Shown: positions 18,563 to 24,524 of the stretch, piece after piece
Layout of the letters: each line of letters starts with the position of its first letter
Position numbering within the stretch: the stretch's first letter is position 1
DNA from: Chryseobacterium defluvii
Lineage (GTDB): Bacteria > Bacteroidota > Bacteroidia > Flavobacteriales > Weeksellaceae
DNA length: 64,000 bases
Assembly: GCF_003634775.1 (NCBI RefSeq)
Contig: NZ_RBXB01000004.1
Location: 62,001-126,000 of the forward strand
Reading direction: 5' to 3'
Notes under the pieces: model-generated
Database searches by the model: none
What the model was told of the DNA's origin: nothing
Seen by the model: only the letters and a program-made list of their open reading frames with translations
Translations under genes and position numbers: made by a program

Positions 18563-18922
18563 TTATAACACAGGATTGTCGCCTTCGCCTCTTAATTCTT
18601 TTTCAAGTTTTTCAACGTCATCAAGAGAAGTATCCAGGTAAAAGTTAAGCTGAGGAATTACACGTACCTGTTTCGCCATTTTCTGACCGATAAAATTTCT
18701 GTATTGAGGTTTGTTCTCCTCAATTTCTTTCATAATGGCAGAACGGAATTCCTGCGGGAATATGCTTAAATAAATTTTAGCAATACCCAGATCTGCAGTT
18801 ACTTTTACGTCTGAAACTGTTACTAAAATGCCTTGTTTGCTGTCTGCAGCCTGTTTTCGGAAAAGTTCTGCGAAATCTTCCTGTATAATTTGTGCTACTT
18901 TTCTTTGTCTGTTGCTCTCCAT
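18563..18922 (-). CDS. rbfA: 30S ribosome-binding factor A
   Basis: 119 aa KH-fold protein required for late 16S rRNA/30S maturation. Family phrases are RQRKVAQIIQEDFAELFRK, DVKVTADLGIAKIYLSIF and RVIPQLNFYLDTSLDD. An exact minus-strand -7 box (TAAATTTG, 18931-18938) ends only 8 bp before the start codon, implying an almost leaderless mRNA. The permease gene follows 2 bp downstream. Confidence 0.95.
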   Translation of the reverse strand: MESNRQRKVAQIIQEDFAELFRKQAADSKQGILVTVSDVKVTADLGIAKIYLSIFPQEFRSAIMKEIEENKPQYRNFIGQKMAKQVRVIPQLNFYLDTSLDDVEKLEKELRGEGDNPVL

Positions 18923-18930
18923 AAGTTATG

Positions 18931-18947
18931 CAAATTTAGTACTTTTG
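18931..18947. promoter_or_regulatory. Back-to-back -7 boxes for rbfA and the epimerase gene
   Basis: Minus-strand TAAATTTG at 18931-18938 and plus-strand TACTTTTG at 18940-18947 are both exact TAnnTTTG matches, separated by one base. The two divergent promoters must therefore overlap physically. Confidence 0.6.
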
Positions 18948-19010
18948 TTTGAATTGATGCGTTGAAGTTTCGTTCTCCGTATGAAATTTATGATTTAATT
19001 ATATTATACT

Positions 19011-19409
19011 ATGAAGTTAGAGCATATTGGTATTGCCGTAAAATCTTTAGGCGTTTCTGATGAACTTTTTGAAAAATTACTGGGAAAAAAATCGTACAAA
19101 AAAGAAAGTGTGGAAAGAGAAGGAGTAGTAACCTCTTTCTACGAAACCGGAGAAAGTAAAGTGGAACTTTTGGAGGCCAGTAATCCTGAAAGCCCGATCT
19201 CAAAATTTATTGATAAGAAGGGAGAAGGCATCCATCATTTGGCCTTTGGCGTTGAAAATATAACGAAAGAGGTTGAAAGGCTTAAAAAAGAAGGATTTCA
19301 GTTTATTTCCGAAGAGCCTAAAGAAGGTGCTGATAATAAATTAGTTGTCTTCCTGCATCCGAAATTCACCAACGGTGTACTGGTAGAACTTTGTCAAGAA
19401 AAGGGATAA
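19011..19409 (+). CDS. mce: Methylmalonyl-CoA epimerase
   Basis: 132 aa VOC-fold enzyme. Metal ligands fall in KLEHIGIAVKSL (His), GEGIHHLAFGVEN (His) and VLVELCQ (Glu). It interconverts (R)- and (S)-methylmalonyl-CoA, linking the methylmalonyl-CoA mutase step to propionate metabolism. Length is normal. A single tRNA gene follows 61 bp downstream. Confidence 0.93.
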   Translation: MKLEHIGIAVKSLGVSDELFEKLLGKKSYKKESVEREGVVTSFYETGESKVELLEASNPESPISKFIDKKGEGIHHLAFGVENITKEVERLKKEGFQFISEEPKEGADNKLVVFLHPKFTNGVLVELCQEKG

Positions 19410-19470
19410 AAAATTTTGTAGTGAAAGAAATTTTGCTATTTTTGCAGTCACAAAATTTACCCAATTTTGA

Positions 19471-19544
19471 GGCCCTATAACTCAGTTGGTTAGAGTAGCT
19501 GACTCATAATCAGCAAGTCCTTGGTTCGAGCCCAAGTGGGGCCA
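19471..19544 (+). tRNA. tRNA-Met or tRNA-Ile2 (CAT)
   Basis: 74 nt canonical cloverleaf. Acceptor GGCCCTA / TGGGGCC, D stem CTC/GAG, anticodon stem GCTGA / TCAGC with loop CTCATAA (anticodon CAT at 19505-19507), T-loop TTCGAGC. CCA is not encoded. Elongator Met and lysidine-modified Ile2 cannot be told apart by eye. A terminator follows directly. Confidence 0.93.
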
Positions 19545-19550
19545 CAATAA

Positions 19551-19590
19551 AAAACCGTAATACTTTATATTAAAGTTTTACGGTTTTTTT
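19551..19590 (+). terminator. Terminator after tRNA
   Basis: Stem AAAACCGTAA / TTACGGTTTT with an inner ACTTTA / TAAAGT stem, followed by a T run. Confidence 0.9.
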
Positions 19591-19640
19591 TATTGCTGGT
19601 AAATAAAAGTTGTCCGATTATGATAATACTGTTTAATTAA

Positions 19641-20333
19641 ATGAGCTTATCCTTAAAAGCTCTATTTTTGAGTATGAGTAAGACAAATTTATTTGAAAAC
19701 TACATTCCTTTATTTTCTGAGAAATGGAAAGATAAATACAGCTCAGTGTTAGCTGAAGAACACCTTCAAAATATCGAAAAAAATATTCTGAAATTCAAAA
19801 ATGGAACTTTAGATTGGGATCTTCCATATTTTAATGAAGAAATACCAGTAAACAGAGAGGATGGTTTTACTACTTTTATCAAGATTCTTGAAAGCTCTGA
19901 TCCTAATGAAAGAATAGTTCAACAACTTGAAAATATTTCTTTTGAACATTGGCTGAATATCATGGGACAAAGAATAACCCCGGCCAGCGTCCGTGATGAA
20001 ACGGCAATTCCGCCTCTGAAAAATACTTTAATTGAAAGTTGTACAAAACTTTTCAATGATGAAATGACCATCGCCCAGAGAGCTTGGGAAAAGCATGTGG
20101 GAAGAATGGATGATCCTTTTTGGGGTGAAGTAAAAGGTAACAACCGGCAGAAGCAGGAAAAGGTAATGGAAAGAATCAACTATATTATTGATCATAAAAC
20201 CTGGTGGAATGTTTTCTTTCATTATAAGCACGAACTGGTCTTTGAGATAAGAGAGAAAGAAGGTCATGGAATCCGCTGGAGCCATGGTGGCACACAACTT
20301 ATAGGTTTTCTTGAGACCTTTATCAATGAATAA
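19641..20333 (+). CDS. Hypothetical protein
   Basis: 230 aa, soluble, rich in Trp/Glu/Lys, no signal peptide or membrane segment. I do not recognise the family. The tail RWSHGGTQLIGFLETFINE and the phrase HWLNIMGQRITPASVRDE are the most distinctive parts. An alternative start at 19674 (MSKTNLFENYIP) is attractive because a -7-like TATTTTTG lies immediately before it, which would make that mRNA leaderless. It is read with tatD downstream (62 bp gap). Confidence 0.7.
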   Translation: MSLSLKALFLSMSKTNLFENYIPLFSEKWKDKYSSVLAEEHLQNIEKNILKFKNGTLDWDLPYFNEEIPVNREDGFTTFIKILESSDPNERIVQQLENISFEHWLNIMGQRITPASVRDETAIPPLKNTLIESCTKLFNDEMTIAQRAWEKHVGRMDDPFWGEVKGNNRQKQEKVMERINYIIDHKTWWNVFFHYKHELVFEIREKEGHGIRWSHGGTQLIGFLETFINE

Positions 20334-20395
20334 ATCTCTTCTGCGTAAATAGATTACGTATAGAGTTATAAACTTTGCCAATTAAATTTAAAAAA

Positions 20396-21181
20396 ATGAA
20401 TAACTACATTGATATTGGCATTAATCTGACCAATAAGCAGTTCTACAATGAACAAGACGAAATTATCAACAGAGCTCTGGATAACGGAGTAGAGCAAATG
20501 ATCCTCACCGGAACGAGTGTAAGAGGAAGTAAAGAATCAGCCGAAATAGCTGAAGATTACCCTGGAATTCTATTTTCAACCGCAGGAATTCATCCTCATG
20601 ATGCAAAATCTTTCAACGATCAAAGGATCAACGAGCTCAGAAAACTCTTAAAATACTCCCATGTAGTTTCCATAGGAGAGTGCGGGTTGGATTTTGACCG
20701 GGATTTTTCACCAAGGCCTGTTCAGGAAAAATGTTACCGTGCCCACCTTGAGTTGGCAATTGAAGTCAATAAACCTCTCTTCCTTCATGAAAGAGCTGCG
20801 TTTACAAGATTTAATGAAATCACAGATGAATATCTTCCCTCACTTCCTGAAGCAGTCGTTCATTGCTTCACAGGGACTTTAGAAGAAGCGAAAATTTACC
20901 TTGACAAAGGATTCTACTTGGGATTTACGGGAGCCATCAGTGATGAAAAGAGATTTAAGCATTTAGAAGACGTCATCAAATATGTTCCTCTTGGCAGGAT
21001 GATGATTGAAACCGATGCTCCTTTTATGTTACCTAAAAATATGCCCCGGATTCAAAACAGGCGCAATGAACCTTCATTTTTACCGTATGTGGCCCAAACC
21101 ATCGCTCACTTAAAGAAAATCAGCATTTCTGAAGTAGCAGATGAAACAACACGGGTCGCCGGAAAATTTTTCAGATTATAA
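20396..21181 (+). CDS. tatD: TatD-family metal-dependent hydrolase
   Basis: 261 aa from the internal Met (MNNYIDIGINLTN), chosen because homologues begin there. Metal and active-site motifs are DIGINLTN, GIHPHDAK, SIGECGLDFDR, LFLHERAA, VVHCFTGT and IETDAPFM. A TIM-barrel 3'-5' DNA/RNA exonuclease-type hydrolase. Ends in a terminator shared with the convergent deoD gene. Confidence 0.93.
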   Translation: MNNYIDIGINLTNKQFYNEQDEIINRALDNGVEQMILTGTSVRGSKESAEIAEDYPGILFSTAGIHPHDAKSFNDQRINELRKLLKYSHVVSIGECGLDFDRDFSPRPVQEKCYRAHLELAIEVNKPLFLHERAAFTRFNEITDEYLPSLPEAVVHCFTGTLEEAKIYLDKGFYLGFTGAISDEKRFKHLEDVIKYVPLGRMMIETDAPFMLPKNMPRIQNRRNEPSFLPYVAQTIAHLKKISISEVADETTRVAGKFFRL

Positions 21182-21218
21182 AAAAGAGCTCTACTGATTT
21201 AGTAAAGCTCTTTTTTTA
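21181..21218. terminator. Bidirectional terminator between tatD and deoD
   Basis: AAAAAGAGCT / AGCTCTTTTT stem with an inner TACT / AGTA pair and T runs on both strands, located between convergent genes. Confidence 0.9.
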
Positions 21219-21241
21219 TAGTTACATAAAAGGGATATTGC

Positions 21242-21958
21242 TTAAATGCTCTTCCATGCCGATTCCAAAGCCAGCTCGATCATAGGTTTCAAAGCCTTTT
21301 CCCTGTCGTCAGCAGAAATGTTCTCATGGGTAGGAATAATATCAGATACGGTAAGAATTGTCGCTGCATTTTTTCCTAAATGTTTTGCGTTGGCAAACAA
21401 ACCAAAAGCCTCCATCTCTACGGCTAAACAATTATACTTTGTTGCAATAGCCGGGATATTCGGGTCTTTTCTGTAAAAAATATCACTACTGTGAATATTG
21501 GTTGCCTTGGCTTGTAAAGACATTTCCTTGGCAGTTTCATTGATGATATTGAAAATATTTCCTTGCGGTGCAATGATCTCCTCCTCAATTCCCCAGGCAT
21601 ATTTTGCATACGTGCTTTCACTCGCTGCATTTTCTACGATCAATACATCAAAAAGATTTAAATCCGTAGTATAAGCACCACAGGTCCCAATTCTGATGAT
21701 CGTCTCTACATCATATTCCGTAAATAACTCATACGAATAGATACCGATACTCGGAAAGCCCATTCCACTGGCTCCAACAGTAATTTCTTTACCCTTATAC
21801 ATACCGGTATAATAAAACATTCCCCTGGTTTTGCTTACCAATTTTGCATTTTCTAAAAAATTCTCGGCAATGTATTGTGCACGAAGCGGATCTCCCGGCT
21901 GCAACACAACTTTAGCAATTTCTCCTTTTTTTGCACTGATGTGAATACTCATAATCAT
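21242..21958 (-). CDS. deoD: Purine-nucleoside phosphorylase, DeoD type
   Basis: 238 aa. Motifs are HISAKKGEIAKVVLQPGDPLRAQYIA, GMGFPSIGIYSYEL, RIGTCGAY (phosphate site) and AVEMEAFGLF. Cleaves purine nucleosides by phosphate in salvage. The start could be two codons later (MSIHIS). An exact minus-strand -7 box TATATTTG is at 21971-21978, giving a very short leader. Confidence 0.95.
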   Translation of the reverse strand: MIMSIHISAKKGEIAKVVLQPGDPLRAQYIAENFLENAKLVSKTRGMFYYTGMYKGKEITVGASGMGFPSIGIYSYELFTEYDVETIIRIGTCGAYTTDLNLFDVLIVENAASESTYAKYAWGIEEEIIAPQGNIFNIINETAKEMSLQAKATNIHSSDIFYRKDPNIPAIATKYNCLAVEMEAFGLFANAKHLGKNAATILTVSDIIPTHENISADDREKALKPMIELALESAWKSI

Positions 21959-22042
21959 TTTTTAACATCACAAATATATCAACTTTAAAGGAAAAAATAA
22001 GTTGGGAATAGAGCATCATAAGCACTGAAAAATAAAAAAGAT

Positions 22043-22050
22043 TATCTTTG
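22043..22050 (+). promoter_or_regulatory. -7 box before a 45-aa ORF
   Basis: Exact TATCTTTG, 13 bp before the ATG at 22064. No clear -33 TTG at normal spacing. Confidence 0.5.
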
Positions 22051-22063
22051 CGACATAAAATTT

Positions 22064-22201
22064 ATGAAACTACAAAGAGCACATATCAATGTAAATCTAT
22101 GCAAAAGCCCTTCAATAGAAGGATTGTTTGGATATGATGAGATGATATGGAACGAGGCGAAATGTGCTTACTTTGAAAAATTATTTACTGTAAACCTGTA
22201 A
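22064..22201 (+). CDS. Small ORF, 45 aa, own promoter and terminator
   Basis: Frame beginning MKLQRAHINVNLC and ending FEKLFTVNL, 45 aa with two Cys. It sits between an exact -7 box and a strong terminator, so a ~200 nt transcript with this single ORF is predicted. No family recognised. It could equally be the incidental ORF of a small RNA. It is the first element upstream of the RNA island. Confidence 0.45.
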   Translation: MKLQRAHINVNLCKSPSIEGLFGYDEMIWNEAKCAYFEKLFTVNL

Positions 22202-22220
22202 AAATTAATCAAAATATAAC

Positions 22221-22251
22221 AAAAAACGCCTCGATTTTCGGGGCGTTTTTT
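22221..22251 (+). terminator. Terminator after the 45-aa ORF
   Basis: 8 bp stem ACGCCTCG / CGGGGCGT (one G-T pair), loop ATTTT, flanked by A5 and T6. Confidence 0.9.
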
Positions 22252-22500
22252 GTGTTTTAGGGAAGAAATTATTTAGAATGAAAAAAAATAACCATAAAAG
22301 TGAAAATTTTTTAATTAGCAATGAAACTTTAATACGATAAAATAGAGTGATAAGCAACCCGATGAGAGACAGTCATTTAGGTAAAAACAATATCTGCAAA
22401 ACATTGCGGACAGGAATTTCTTATTTTAAAAATTGACAACAACTGCTTGATTTTCAGTGTTTTGCAATTTAAATTTATTTGTGAGTTTAAAAAATTCATA
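22252..22500. other. Gap upstream of the tRNA-array promoter
   Basis: About 250 bp, AT-rich, with no convincing ORF. A weak resemblance to the island operator (CTGCAAAACATTGCGGA near 22396) is noted, but it is not a clean inverted repeat. Confidence 0.4.
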
Positions 22501-22509
22501 TTTACTTTG
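22478..22509 (+). promoter_or_regulatory. Putative promoter of the tRNA array
   Basis: TTTG at 22478-22481, a 20 bp spacer, then TTACTTTG at 22502-22509, followed by CA. The -7 segment TTTACTTTGCA is the same 11-mer as in the TROVE-gene promoter at 27400-27410. Confidence 0.55.
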
Positions 22510-22580
22510 CAACCGAAAATTAAAAGGAACAACATTTTCACTCATCAAAAAATAACTTGATTAAAAACAAGAAAAATAAA

Positions 22581-22697
22581 ATGAAACAATTACACAACAT
22601 ATTCAATCCTTATTCAAGATTACACGGGCAGGAACCGATGGAGCTTGTATGTATTCTTGATAGTGAATTTGTGGATAAAAGGTGCTTATATACGTAG
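22581..22697 (+). CDS. Leader peptide ORF of the tRNA array, 38 aa
   Basis: Starts MKQLHNIFNPYSRLHG and ends EFVDKRCLYT, 38 aa. Its last codons (K-R-C-L) contain the 5' strand AGGTGCT of an antiterminator helix. A ribosome translating to the stop at 22695-22697 would mask it and allow the terminator at 22730-22758 to form. This arrangement, not the peptide sequence, is the evidence that it is a regulatory leader ORF. I do not recognise the peptide. Confidence 0.5.
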   Translation: MKQLHNIFNPYSRLHGQEPMELVCILDSEFVDKRCLYT

Positions 22698-22758
22698 GTT
22701 TCTCATGACCTGATACGTTAAAATAGTATAGCACCTCCTGAAAAGAGGTGCTTTTTTT
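22680..22758 (+). promoter_or_regulatory. Transcription attenuator (antiterminator/terminator)
   Basis: AGGTGCT (22680-22686) can pair with AGCACCT (22730-22736). The same AGCACCTC strand (22730-22737) can instead pair with GAGGTGCT (22745-22752), followed by seven T residues. The two helices are mutually exclusive. Between the strands lies a 12-nt identity (GACCTGATACGT) to the anticodon region of the tRNA-Ile(GAT) encoded just downstream. Confidence 0.65.
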
Positions 22759-22760
22759 AT

Positions 22761-22833
22761 GGTTTCTCTAGCTTATTTGGTAAAGCGTCGGTTTGTGGCA
22801 CCGAAGAACAGGGTTCGATTCCCGGAGATACCC
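22761..22833 (+). tRNA. tRNA-His (GTG)
   Basis: Acceptor GGTTTCT / AGATACC with one T-T mismatch. D stem GCTT/AAGC. Anticodon stem TCGGT / ACCGA with loop TTGTGGC. T arm has one A-G mismatch. The discriminator is C, as expected for His, but the base before position 1 is T, not the usual G-1. Slightly degenerate, so function is uncertain. Confidence 0.75.
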
Positions 22834-22842
22834 CAATTATAA

Positions 22843-22916
22843 AATCCCATAGCTCAATTGGTTGGAGCGTCGACCTGATACGTCGAAGGTTGAAGGTTCG
22901 AATCCTTCTGGGATTA
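22843..22916 (+). tRNA. tRNA-Ile (GAT)
   Basis: Perfect acceptor AATCCCA / TGGGATT, D stem GCTC/GAGC, anticodon stem TCGAC / GTCGA with loop CTGATAC (GAT), T arm GAAGG / CCTTC with TTCGAAT loop. Discriminator A, and an encoded CCA at 22917-22919, unlike most of the array. Confidence 0.92.
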
Positions 22917-23002
22917 CCAATAAAAGTGAATGATCAATGGTTGATTTTTAAAAAATTGACAAGTAAAGCGGATTGACAGTTGACCATTTACATTTTAAAA
23001 AC

Positions 23003-23076
23003 AATCTCATAGCTCAAATGGTTAGAGCACCGGTCTTTTAAACCGGGGAGTAGAGGTTCGAATCCTCTCGGGATCA
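23003..23076 (+). tRNA. tRNA-Lys (TTT)
   Basis: Anticodon stem CCGGT / ACCGG, loop CTTTTAA (TTT). D stem GCTC/GAGC, T arm AGAGG / CCTCT. The acceptor AATCTCA / CGGGATC has two A-C mismatches (positions 1-72 and 7-66), so the gene is somewhat degenerate. No encoded CCA. Confidence 0.8.
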
Positions 23077-23082
23077 CAAAAA

Positions 23083-23167
23083 GGAGAGCAGGCAAATATT
23101 GGTTTGTTGCGGCTTACTGCTAATGAGTTCTACAACAGTAGTGAAGGTTCGATTCCTTTGCTCTCCG
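23083..23167 (+). tRNA. tRNA-Ser (GCT)
   Basis: 85 nt class II tRNA. Perfect acceptor GGAGAGC / GCTCTCC, anticodon stem GCTTA / TGAGT with loop CTGCTAA (GCT), a variable arm CTAC-AACA-GTAG, and T arm GAAGG / CCTTT. Discriminator G, as in Ser tRNAs. Confidence 0.85.
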
Positions 23168-23173
23168 CAAAAA

Positions 23174-23244
23174 GGTCTATTGAGGTAATGGCAACCTGCC
23201 CGATTGTCTCTCGGGCACCGCGAGTTCGATTCTCGCATAGACCG
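23174..23244 (+). tRNA. tRNA-Asp (GTC)
   Basis: 71 nt. Perfect acceptor GGTCTAT / ATAGACC, D stem AGGT/ACCT, anticodon stem CCCGA / TCGGG with loop TTGTCTC (GTC), T arm GCGAG / CTCGC. Discriminator G, as in Asp tRNAs. Confidence 0.9.
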
Positions 23245-23248
23245 CAAA

Positions 23249-23306
23249 GGTTCACGGAAAATTTCGGCTCCGACTGTCTCTCGGAAAAGAAATTGGAACT
23301 GAACCT
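23249..23306 (+). tRNA. Truncated tRNA-Asp-like element
   Basis: 58 nt. The ends GGTTCA / TGAACC pair. The centre is an Asp-type anticodon arm TCCGA-CTGTCTC-TCGGA (GTC), close to that of the preceding tRNA-Asp. No T arm or TTCGA loop can be found. Either a relic or an armless tRNA mimic. Confidence 0.4.
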
Positions 23307-23312
23307 CAAAAA

Positions 23313-23384
23313 CTGGAAAGATAACGGTGGTTGTTTACCCGCCTTGGACGCGGGAGGTCATAGGTTCGAATCCTATTTTCCAGA
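23313..23384 (+). tRNA. tRNA-Pro (TGG)
   Basis: Perfect acceptor CTGGAAA / TTTCCAG, anticodon stem CCCGC / GCGGG with loop CTTGGAC (TGG), T arm ATAGG / CCTAT. The D arm is reduced (TAAC-GGTG-GTTG, 4-nt loop). Discriminator A. Confidence 0.85.
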
Positions 23385-23392
23385 CAAAATTT

Positions 23393-23465
23393 GCTCCATT
23401 CGTCTAATGGTTCAGGACGCCTGCCTTTCGAGCAGTAAATGAGGGTTCGATTCCCTTATGGAGTA
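23393..23465 (+). tRNA. tRNA-Glu (TTC)
   Basis: Acceptor GCTCCAT / ATGGAGT, D stem GTCT/GGAC, anticodon arm CCTGC-CTTTCGA-GCAGT (one C-T mismatch), anticodon TTC, T arm GAGGG / CCCTT. Confidence 0.87.
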
Positions 23466-23470
23466 CAAAA

Positions 23471-23544
23471 GATTTCGTAGCTCAAATGGCTAGAGTATCG
23501 GTTTCATACGCCGCAGGTTGAAGGTTCGAATCCTTCCGAAATTA
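23471..23544 (+). tRNA. tRNA-Met-like (CAT)
   Basis: Acceptor GATTTCG / CGAAATT, D stem GCTC/GAGT, anticodon arm TCGGT-TTCATAC-GCCGC (one T-C mismatch), anticodon CAT, T arm GAAGG / CCTTC. Elongator Met or Ile2 identity is undecided. Confidence 0.82.
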
Positions 23545-23548
23545 CAAT

Positions 23549-23620
23549 GATTTTGTAGCTCAATGGCAGAGCAACGGCCTGTTAAGCCGAAGGTTGAAAG
23601 TTCGAATCTTTCCGAAATCG
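23549..23620 (+). tRNA. tRNA-Asn (GTT)
   Basis: Acceptor GATTTTG / CGAAATC, D stem GCTC/GAGC with a short loop, anticodon loop CTGTTAA (GTT) on a CGGC/GCCG stem, T arm GAAAG / CTTTC. Discriminator G, as in Asn tRNAs. Confidence 0.87.
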
Positions 23621-23648
23621 CAAATAACTGAATAGTAATTGTTTCAAA

Positions 23649-23722
23649 GGAGAAAGTGAAAGTTTGTCAAGCGCAGAAGCTCTTTACATCAAAAATACAA
23701 ACAGACAAGCTTTTCTTGCTCC
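23649..23722 (+). ncRNA. Conserved long stem-loop, copy 1
   Basis: Arms GGAG...AAAGTTTGTC and GACAAGCTTTT...CTCC form an ~18 bp imperfect stem. The loop opens with the constant AAGCGCAGAAGCTCTTTA. It ends 9 bp before the tRNA-Cys-like gene. It shares GTTTGTC-RRGCGCAGAAG-N-TCTT with copies at 23882 and 24198. Confidence 0.65.
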
Positions 23723-23730
23723 AAAATGAT

Positions 23731-23816
23731 GGTTCGCCGAAGTGGAAGAGTCGGGACGGTCTGCAAAACCGTTGCAAAGCTGAGTGGGTTTTGAAATGTG
23801 AAACATTCGCGAATTC
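23731..23816 (+). tRNA. tRNA-Cys-like (GCA), abnormal T arm
   Basis: Acceptor GGTTCGC / GCGAATT (two G-T pairs), D stem CCGA/TCGG, anticodon stem ACGGT / ACCGT with loop CTGCAAA (GCA). The variable and T-arm part lacks TTCGA. Instead a GTTT / GAAAC helix with loop TGAAATGT can form. The discriminator would be C where Cys tRNAs normally have T. Probably degenerate or repurposed. Confidence 0.55.
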
Positions 23817-23881
23817 AAATAAAAAACAATGGTTATGAGCAATCCCATAACCATCTCTAGTAACAAAATGAGATAAGTTCA

Positions 23882-23958
23882 GAAGAAAAATTAAAGTTTG
23901 TCGGGCGCAGAAGTTCTTATATCAAACAAAAAATACAGACAGGCTTTAAATTTTCTTC
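23882..23958 (+). ncRNA. Conserved long stem-loop, copy 2
   Basis: The best-paired copy. GAAGAAAAATTAAAGTTTGTC (23882-23902) faces its reverse complement at 23938-23958 with a single true mismatch plus G-T pairs, about 21 bp. The loop opens with GGGCGCAGAAGTTCTT. The tRNA-Tyr gene starts 46 bp downstream. Confidence 0.72.
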
Positions 23959-24003
23959 AAAGTAAATCAGAGAATTACTTATTACTTATTATTCATTTAA
24001 AAA

Positions 24004-24087
24004 GGAAGTGCGCCGGAGCTGGAGAGCCGGGGCAGACTGTAAATCTGCTGCTTTATTGCTGAGTAGGTTCGAATCCTACCACTTCCA
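24004..24087 (+). tRNA. tRNA-Tyr (GTA)
   Basis: Class II. Perfect acceptor GGAAGTG / CACTTCC, D stem CCGG/CCGG, anticodon stem GCAGA / TCTGC with loop CTGTAAA (GTA), long variable region, T arm GTAGG / CCTAC. Discriminator A with encoded CCA at 24088-24090. Confidence 0.92.
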
Positions 24088-24092
24088 CCATG

Positions 24093-24163
24093 CAACTGAT
24101 AATGTAATGGCAGCATGCAGGAAATATACTCTTGTTGTTCAGGTTCGACTCCTGGTCAGTTGA
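24093..24163 (+). tRNA. tRNA-like, anticodon uncertain (TAT?)
   Basis: Perfect acceptor CAACTGA / TCAGTTG, D stem ATGT/GCAT, T arm with TTCGACT loop. The anticodon arm is best drawn as CAGGA-AATATAC-TCTTG, which gives TAT but puts A at the normally invariant U33. Decoding function is therefore doubtful. Confidence 0.6.
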
Positions 24164-24197
24164 TTTTTTAATAACACAAGTCAAAATAAAATAAAAA

Positions 24198-24276
24198 GGA
24201 GAAGGGATGGTTTGTCAAGCGCAGAAGATCTTTACAAATATTACTAACAGGCATATTTTTATAAACAGGCTTTCTC
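24198..24276 (+). ncRNA. Conserved long stem-loop, copy 3
   Basis: GGAGAAGG...GGTTTGTC with the constant AAGCGCAGAAGATCTTTA in the loop. The distal arm ACAGGCTTTCTC pairs less perfectly than in copies 1 and 2. A second ACAGGC occurs inside the loop at 24246. Tied to the family by the 18-nt conserved core. Confidence 0.55.
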
Positions 24277-24364
24277 TAACCTTATCATGAATAATGAGTA
24301 ATAGGCAATACGCAAGTATTTCAATTTTAATATTACTAATCTATTACTCATTACTCAAAAAAAT

Positions 24365-24438
24365 GCAGGAATGGCGGAACTGGCAGACGCACTTGATTTA
24401 GGCTCAAGGTATTGGGGGTTCAAATCCCTCTTCCTGTA
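24365..24438 (+). tRNA. tRNA-Leu (TAG) with short variable region
   Basis: Acceptor GCAGGAA / TTCCTGT, Leu-type D arm GCGG-AACTGGCAG-ACGC, anticodon stem CTTGA / TCAAG with loop TTTAGGC (TAG), T arm GGGGG / CCCTC. Only five bases (GTATT) separate the anticodon and T stems, whereas bacterial Leu tRNAs have a long variable arm. Confidence 0.85.
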
Positions 24439-24444
24439 CAAAAC

Positions 24445-24518
24445 ACCTCTCTATTCCAACTGGCAGAGAAAACGGTCTTAAACTCCGTATAGTCCCGGTT
24501 CGAATCCGGGGAGAGGTA
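24445..24518 (+). tRNA. tRNA-Leu-like (TAA) with short variable region
   Basis: Perfect acceptor ACCTCTC / GAGAGGT, anticodon arm ACGGT-CTTAAAC-TCCGT (one T-T mismatch), anticodon TAA, T arm CCCGG / CCGGG. The D arm is weak. The variable region is class I size. Confidence 0.75.
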
Positions 24519-24524
24519 CAAAAA

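Noticed and set aside
22396-22412. Third copy of the island operator before the tRNA array
   Set aside because: CTGCAAAACATTGCGGA only loosely resembles the operator and is not an inverted repeat. Kept as a note only.
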